From positions 558,001 to 622,000 of the forward strand of contig JADJKB010000008.1 of NCBI GenBank assembly GCA_016706225.1: 64,000 nt of DNA, in the 5' to 3' direction. The first letter of the stretch is position 1; each line of letters begins with the position of its first letter. Origin of the DNA: Myxococcales bacterium. GTDB taxonomy: Bacteria; Myxococcota_A; Polyangia; Polyangiales; Polyangiaceae. The translations under genes and the position numbers were made by a program. Below are positions 60,406 to 64,000 of this stretch, one piece after another. Below the pieces are notes generated by a model. That model saw nothing but the letters and a program-made list of their open reading frames with translations. It was not told the origin of the DNA and did not search any database.

Positions 60406-60998
60406 GTCCCACCCGCCTCGCTCGCGAGGGCCTTTTTCAGCGCGGCCATCGCTCGATGCAGTACCACGTCGAAGGTCGCCACGCTGACGGATAACTCGCT
60501 CGCCGCTTCCTCTCGCGAACGCTCCTCGAGCACTCGCAGGCGGATCGCCGTCGCGTAGCGTGGGTTCAAGCGCCCGAGCAGATCGTCGACCTTGCCGCGG
60601 GCGCGAGCCAGATCGTGCTGCTCGATCACCTCGGCTTCGCGCGAGTCCCGCTCGGCGGCGTCAATCTCACGTTCGATGTCCGCGGGCTCGAACAACACCT
60701 CGCGCTTGCGGGCGCGAAGTTGGTCGAGGGCCACACGCAGGGCGACCACGCGCAACCAGGGGTAGACCCCGACACTCTGCCAGCTGAACTGGTCGAACCG
60801 CTCCACGACCTTCATGTAGGTCGCACTCAGTGCTTCTTCTGCAGCCGCAGCGCTGCCCAGGCGCGGCAAGAGCACACTGCGATACAGGCGCGGGCCGTAG
60901 CGCCGGAGCAACGAGCCCAGCGCGTCCCGCTCGCCGGCCTTGGCTCGCTCGACGAGCAGGCGCTCCTCCTCGAGCTCTGCCGGGTCCCGCTCCTGCAC
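60402..60998 (-). CDS. ECF-type RNA polymerase sigma factor
   Basis: About 198 residues with sigma regions 2 (ERDALGSLLRRYGPRLYRSV, then YMKVVERFDQF and WLRVVALRVALDQLRARK) and 4 (LRVLEERSREEAASELSVSV, LHRAMAALKKAL). No regions 1.1 or 3, so ECF type. The GTG start at 60998 gives a normal ECF N-terminus; ATG 61121 in the same frame would add 41 residues of unusual composition, including a rare AGA codon. First gene of the run reaching to 50583. It is divergent from the rhomboid gene, with the spacer at about 61000-61236 likely carrying the promoters. Confidence 0.84.
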   Translation of the reverse strand: MQERDPAELEEERLLVERAKAGERDALGSLLRRYGPRLYRSVLLPRLGSAAAAEEALSATYMKVVERFDQFSWQSVGVYPWLRVVALRVALDQLRARKREVLFEPADIEREIDAAERDSREAEVIEQHDLARARGKVDDLLGRLNPRYATAIRLRVLEERSREEAASELSVSVATFDVVLHRAMAALKKALASEAGGT

Positions 60999-61236
60999 CG
61001 CCCGGACTCTACACGGGGGGTTTGCCTCGAACAGCCCCGAGAAGAGCTGCCAGGCGAGCGCGGCGGCGGCGGCCCGGGGGTCCGGGAGGCTGGGGTAGGC
61101 CGGGAGGCACAGCGCGCTCATGCCAGCCGAACGGGCGAAAGGCCCCGGAGCTTACGCCCGTGTGTTCAGTGCCCGCTCGGCGGTCCGCTCGGACCCCGTT
61201 CTCGCCGCGCGAAGTGGGGCCGAGACACGATAGGGC

Positions 61237-62121
61237 TTGCCAGCACAGCCCTTGGCCGAAAGATTCCCGGGCACCGTGCCGCCCGGCTCCAGCATCTGCC
61301 CTCACTGCGGGGGACTGAACTCCGTCACCGAGAAGGTGTGTTTTCGCTGCGGCCAGAAGCTCCCGGGACCCCTCGGTCGGAGTGCAGCAGGGCTCGTCGC
61401 GACCGCGCTCGGTCGCGAGTTCCCCCTGACCAAACTCTACGTGATCCTGTGCGTCGCGGTCTTCGTCTTGACGGCGCTGGCGAGCGGCAAGCTGCAGATG
61501 CTCGGGGGGATTCGGGTCTCGGAGGCGCTCAAGTGGGGCGCGCTGTTCGGCAACCTGGGACGCGTCGAGCCGTGGCGTTACCTGTCCGCCATGTTCGTTC
61601 ACTTCGGGCTCCTGCACCTCGGGTTCAACATGATGGCGCTCTGGGACTTCGGCCGCGCGACGGAGCAGCGCCTCGGCTCCGGCCGGTTCTCCCTCGCCTT
61701 CATCCTGACCGGGGTGCTCGGCTTCGTGACCAGCGACCTCTGGTACGCCTTCACCGGAGCGCCCGCGTTGACGGCGGGAGCGAGCGGCGGACTCTTCGGT
61801 CTGACCGGCGCGCTGATCGGTTATCTGTATGCGGCGCGCGATCCGGCGTGGAAACAGTTCTTGGTGCGGGTGGTGATCTACGCCGCGATCTTCGCGTTCG
61901 CATTGTCGGTGAACAACGCGGCGCACATCGGCGGCTTCCTGAGCGGATTTCCCCTGGGTTACGCGTTCTACAAAGAGCGTCAGCCCTGGAAGCGCAACAA
62001 ACTCTTCGGCATCGTCTCCCTGGTGTGTGTGTTGCTCAGCGTGGGCTCCATCGCGCTCTGCCACGCGTCCGGCGTGTGGCAGGATGCGCGCCGGCAGGAG
62101 CTCCTGATGGGCCGCGACTGA
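61237..62121 (+). CDS. Rhomboid-family intramembrane serine protease with N-terminal zinc ribbon
   Basis: A 294-residue rhomboid. The N-terminal zinc ribbon has C21-x2-C24 and C35-x2-C38 (CPHCGGLN...CFRCGQ). The six-TM core has the signature HFGLLHLGFNMM, the nucleophile S183 in TAGASGGLFGL and the catalytic H230 in AAHIGGFLSG, so it should be active in the membrane. TTG 61237 is the outermost start; GTG 61276 is an alternative that retains the zinc ribbon. Substrate unknown. Confidence 0.88.
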   Translation: MPAQPLAERFPGTVPPGSSICPHCGGLNSVTEKVCFRCGQKLPGPLGRSAAGLVATALGREFPLTKLYVILCVAVFVLTALASGKLQMLGGIRVSEALKWGALFGNLGRVEPWRYLSAMFVHFGLLHLGFNMMALWDFGRATEQRLGSGRFSLAFILTGVLGFVTSDLWYAFTGAPALTAGASGGLFGLTGALIGYLYAARDPAWKQFLVRVVIYAAIFAFALSVNNAAHIGGFLSGFPLGYAFYKERQPWKRNKLFGIVSLVCVLLSVGSIALCHASGVWQDARRQELLMGRD

Positions 62122-62134
62122 GCTCGGCTCGCGG

Positions 62135-63742
62135 TCAACGCGGCGGCGGGGGTTTGTCCGCGCTGGCTGAGCCCGCGACGGGCTCCGTGTTCTTGCCCGA
62201 GCTGAAATTACCAACCCATGTCCCCGAGAACGAGCTGGGCCTGGCGAGATCGTCGACGATTGCGTTGGCGGTTGCCGCGATGACCAGCGAGGCGGAGGGA
62301 GCCAGTGGCTCCGCCGAGGCTTCGCTGGCCTTCTGCCACAGGCTGTTCATTGCCGCTTCGCACAGCGTCTCACAGCACGAGGCGTCGCACTTGTTGAACG
62401 CTTCGCCGGGGGCCGTTCCGTTGGCGACCAACGTCTGCGCGACCTTCTTGCAGCTCGCAACCTCGGCCAGCGCTTCTGCGACCGAGCCTGCGCCCGTCAC
62501 CTGGGCCTTGGCGGGTCCGAGGGCGAGCGCCGTCAGGAGTCGCGAGGGGAGCAGATTGAGATCGACGCCGAGCGCGATGCTGTCGTCCGGGTGGGCCTGC
62601 CAAGCGGCCAAGAACTGCGTCGGAAATCCTGCCGCCGCGGCGTCCGCTCCGGCGACTTGCTCGAGCGACAGCCAGATCTTCGAGCTTACGCCGCTGGCGC
62701 TCGAGAGGTGGCCGCGAAAGGTGTCGGGGGATGCCAGCCCTTCGGCACCCTGGGTCAGCCAGGGTTTGACCCACGTGCGGAGCGCGCTCGGACCGCCGAG
62801 GGTCGTCTCGACGAGGCCGTCCCAGCCTGCCGTCTTGCGGGCAGCGGTGAACGCAGCAACGTCGGTGGCTTTGGCCTGCATGCCGGAGAGCAGCGCGGCG
62901 GCGTCGTTCGACGCCGGGGAGAGCGCAGCCAGCACGGCGTCGACCCCCAAGAGTGCGCCCCACTTTTCCTTGGCCCCCTCCAGTCCCAGGACCAGATCGA
63001 GCTCGGCGCCGTCGAGGTTCATGGGCAGATCGAGCACGGGCACAGTGACAGCCTTGACCTCCCCGGCATCGACCTCGCTCACGTCCTTGCAGCCAGCGAT
63101 GGATTCCGCTCCCCGCAGCGTCACGGCCAGCGCGGGGCCGACCGGCACGTCCTCGACTTGCGGGCTCTGGCCTGCCGGAGCGCTGCCCTTGAGATCGCCG
63201 TCGGCGAGCAAATCGCCAGAGAGCTCGGCACAGGTGACCCCGGTTCGAACACTCGCGACCCAGCTCGAGATGCTGCGTTTTCCGGTGTAGCTCGGCGTCA
63301 CCTGCAGGGTCGCAAAGCCGAACGCGCTGACACTTGCGCCGAGACTCGCGGAGACTTTGTCGCCGGAGCTAGCTCGGACGCTGAAGGTCGTGGCGGAGCT
63401 CGGGGCGGTGACGACCACGTCGGCTCGGCCGGCGGTGTCCGTCGTGACCTCGCTCTGGTCGAGGGCGGCGTCCTTGGCGTCGCCGAGCAGGGCGAACCGG
63501 ACGGCATAGTGACCGGGCGGTGAGGCCTGAACGGTCAGCGTCTGCACATCCCCCGGGACGAGCTTCAGGGTTTCTGCGGGCGTGAACGCCAACGCGCTCG
63601 GCCCGCTGGTGGCACCGGCGGAGCCGCCGGTCCCGTCGTCTCCAGGCGCCGCCGCGCCGTCGCCGCAGCCCACACATGCGCAGACCACGCCGAGGGGCAG
63701 CGCCCAGCGAACGCTGCGAGGGAAGTGCCAGTAGACCGTCAT
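62135..63742 (-). CDS. Large lipoprotein with Ig-like N-terminal domain
   Basis: A 535-residue lipoprotein, lipobox CVGC (C26), a Gly/Ala linker, then a beta-rich, Ig-like domain (about 50-135: KLVPGDVQTLTVQAS, GRADVVVTAPSSATTFSVRAS) and a larger helical part (about 250-500). A Cys-rich patch KCDASCCETLCEAAMN lies near residue 470, and the tail is Lys/Pro/Arg. ATG 63742 starts the signal peptide. Function unknown; probably surface-bound. It ends 13 bases from the rhomboid gene, convergent. Confidence 0.72.
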   Translation of the reverse strand: MTVYWHFPRSVRWALPLGVVCACVGCGDGAAAPGDDGTGGSAGATSGPSALAFTPAETLKLVPGDVQTLTVQASPPGHYAVRFALLGDAKDAALDQSEVTTDTAGRADVVVTAPSSATTFSVRASSGDKVSASLGASVSAFGFATLQVTPSYTGKRSISSWVASVRTGVTCAELSGDLLADGDLKGSAPAGQSPQVEDVPVGPALAVTLRGAESIAGCKDVSEVDAGEVKAVTVPVLDLPMNLDGAELDLVLGLEGAKEKWGALLGVDAVLAALSPASNDAAALLSGMQAKATDVAAFTAARKTAGWDGLVETTLGGPSALRTWVKPWLTQGAEGLASPDTFRGHLSSASGVSSKIWLSLEQVAGADAAAAGFPTQFLAAWQAHPDDSIALGVDLNLLPSRLLTALALGPAKAQVTGAGSVAEALAEVASCKKVAQTLVANGTAPGEAFNKCDASCCETLCEAAMNSLWQKASEASAEPLAPSASLVIAATANAIVDDLARPSSFSGTWVGNFSSGKNTEPVAGSASADKPPPPR

Positions 63743-63850
63743 CACAAAGCTATGAGTTACGCTCACAAGCCTAGGCTTCTGGCTGGACAAAGCAAGGGAA
63801 CCGCCCGTCAGCGCGCCGGAGCCGGCCGCGTGATATGAACGGAGCTGTCG

Positions 63851-64000
63851 ATGGATTCACTAATCCCGAGGCCCCTCAGCGTTCTCGTGGTGGACGACGA
63901 GCCCGGGATCCGGCAGCTGCTCCAGATCGCCCTGCGGCGAGAGGGGTACAACGCAGTTCTGGCCGCGGGGTACCGCGCCGCCATCGAGGCCATCGAAAAG
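63851..64000 (+). CDS. Response regulator receiver, truncated by the window end
   Basis: The first 50 codons of a two-component response regulator: LSVLVVDDEPGIRQLLQIAL, the acidic pocket of a REC domain, then RREGYNAVLAAG. The phospho-acceptor Asp and any output domain lie outside the window. ATG 63851 is 108 bases from the divergent lipoprotein start. Confidence 0.85.
   Translation, partial: MDSLIPRPLSVLVVDDEPGIRQLLQIALRREGYNAVLAAGYRAAIEAIEK

Overview
High-GC chromosomal DNA, most likely from a myxobacterium-like member of the Myxococcota (order Polyangiales or a relative). The evidence is indirect but consistent: many lipoproteins with Asp/Ala- or Gly-rich linkers, a MYXO-CTERM-like C-terminus (15991-17178), a Hanks-type Ser/Thr kinase, a response regulator fused to a DUF4388-type domain, an Hsp70 paralogue with a dedicated J-protein, and housekeeping genes scattered singly among secreted proteins of unknown function. 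I see no rRNA, tRNA, CRISPR array, insertion sequence, integrase or phage module.

Layout. 1-6653: murI, a two-gene RND efflux operon, and pyrR-pyrB on the other strand. 6780-10651: an OmpA-type protein with calcium-binding-like repeats, a putative outer-membrane protein and two small lipoproteins. 10885-17178: a VWA lipoprotein, then a worn region (12128-15199) with the 3' remnant of a czcA-type RND gene, a short RsmI-like methylase, a second methyltransferase, a propeller-like protein and an orphan C-terminal gene fragment, followed by a Cys-rich lipoprotein and an esterase-like protein. 17347-23777: lipoproteins, a rhomboid-fold protein without catalytic residues, and a sugar nucleotidyltransferase broken by a one-base frameshift. 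23829-26563: pabB, a SPOR-domain protein and nikR. 26573-33453: an SPFH/zinc-ribbon protein, a Ser/Thr kinase with its own N-terminal Cys motif, and a REC-DUF4388 protein. 33481-39068: a polysaccharide deacetylase, an oligopeptide-type ABC importer without ATPase genes, and an alpha/beta hydrolase lacking its nucleophile. 39069-40098: about 1 kb without genes, holding a polypyrimidine repeat, operator-like repeats and a likely promoter. 40099-44387: a MerR-type regulator, a stand-alone sigma-region-4 protein with a Cys cluster, a dipeptidase, and a ParA-type ATPase fused to two zinc fingers with a small overlapping partner. 44460-49120: purH-folA, a lipoprotein, an RluA-type pseudouridine synthase and argB. 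49266-50690: a glycogen-synthase-like protein missing its key residues. 50583-60998: an eleven-gene run on the minus strand (ECF sigma, putative anti-sigma, two lipoproteins, LpxL-like acyltransferase, J-protein, Hsp70, a winged-helix-like protein, M1 peptidase, membrane protein). 61237-64000: an active-looking rhomboid with a zinc ribbon, a large lipoprotein, and the start of a response regulator cut by the window end.

How the genes may work together. The most system-like units are (i) the ECF-sigma/Hsp70 run, where the J-protein and the protein encoded after Hsp70 appear to share a small winged-helix-like module; (ii) the zinc-finger ParA with its overlapping partner; and (iii) the SPFH, kinase and REC-DUF4388 cluster. 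These roles are inferences from motifs and gene order. All assignments come from reading translated frames without database searches.
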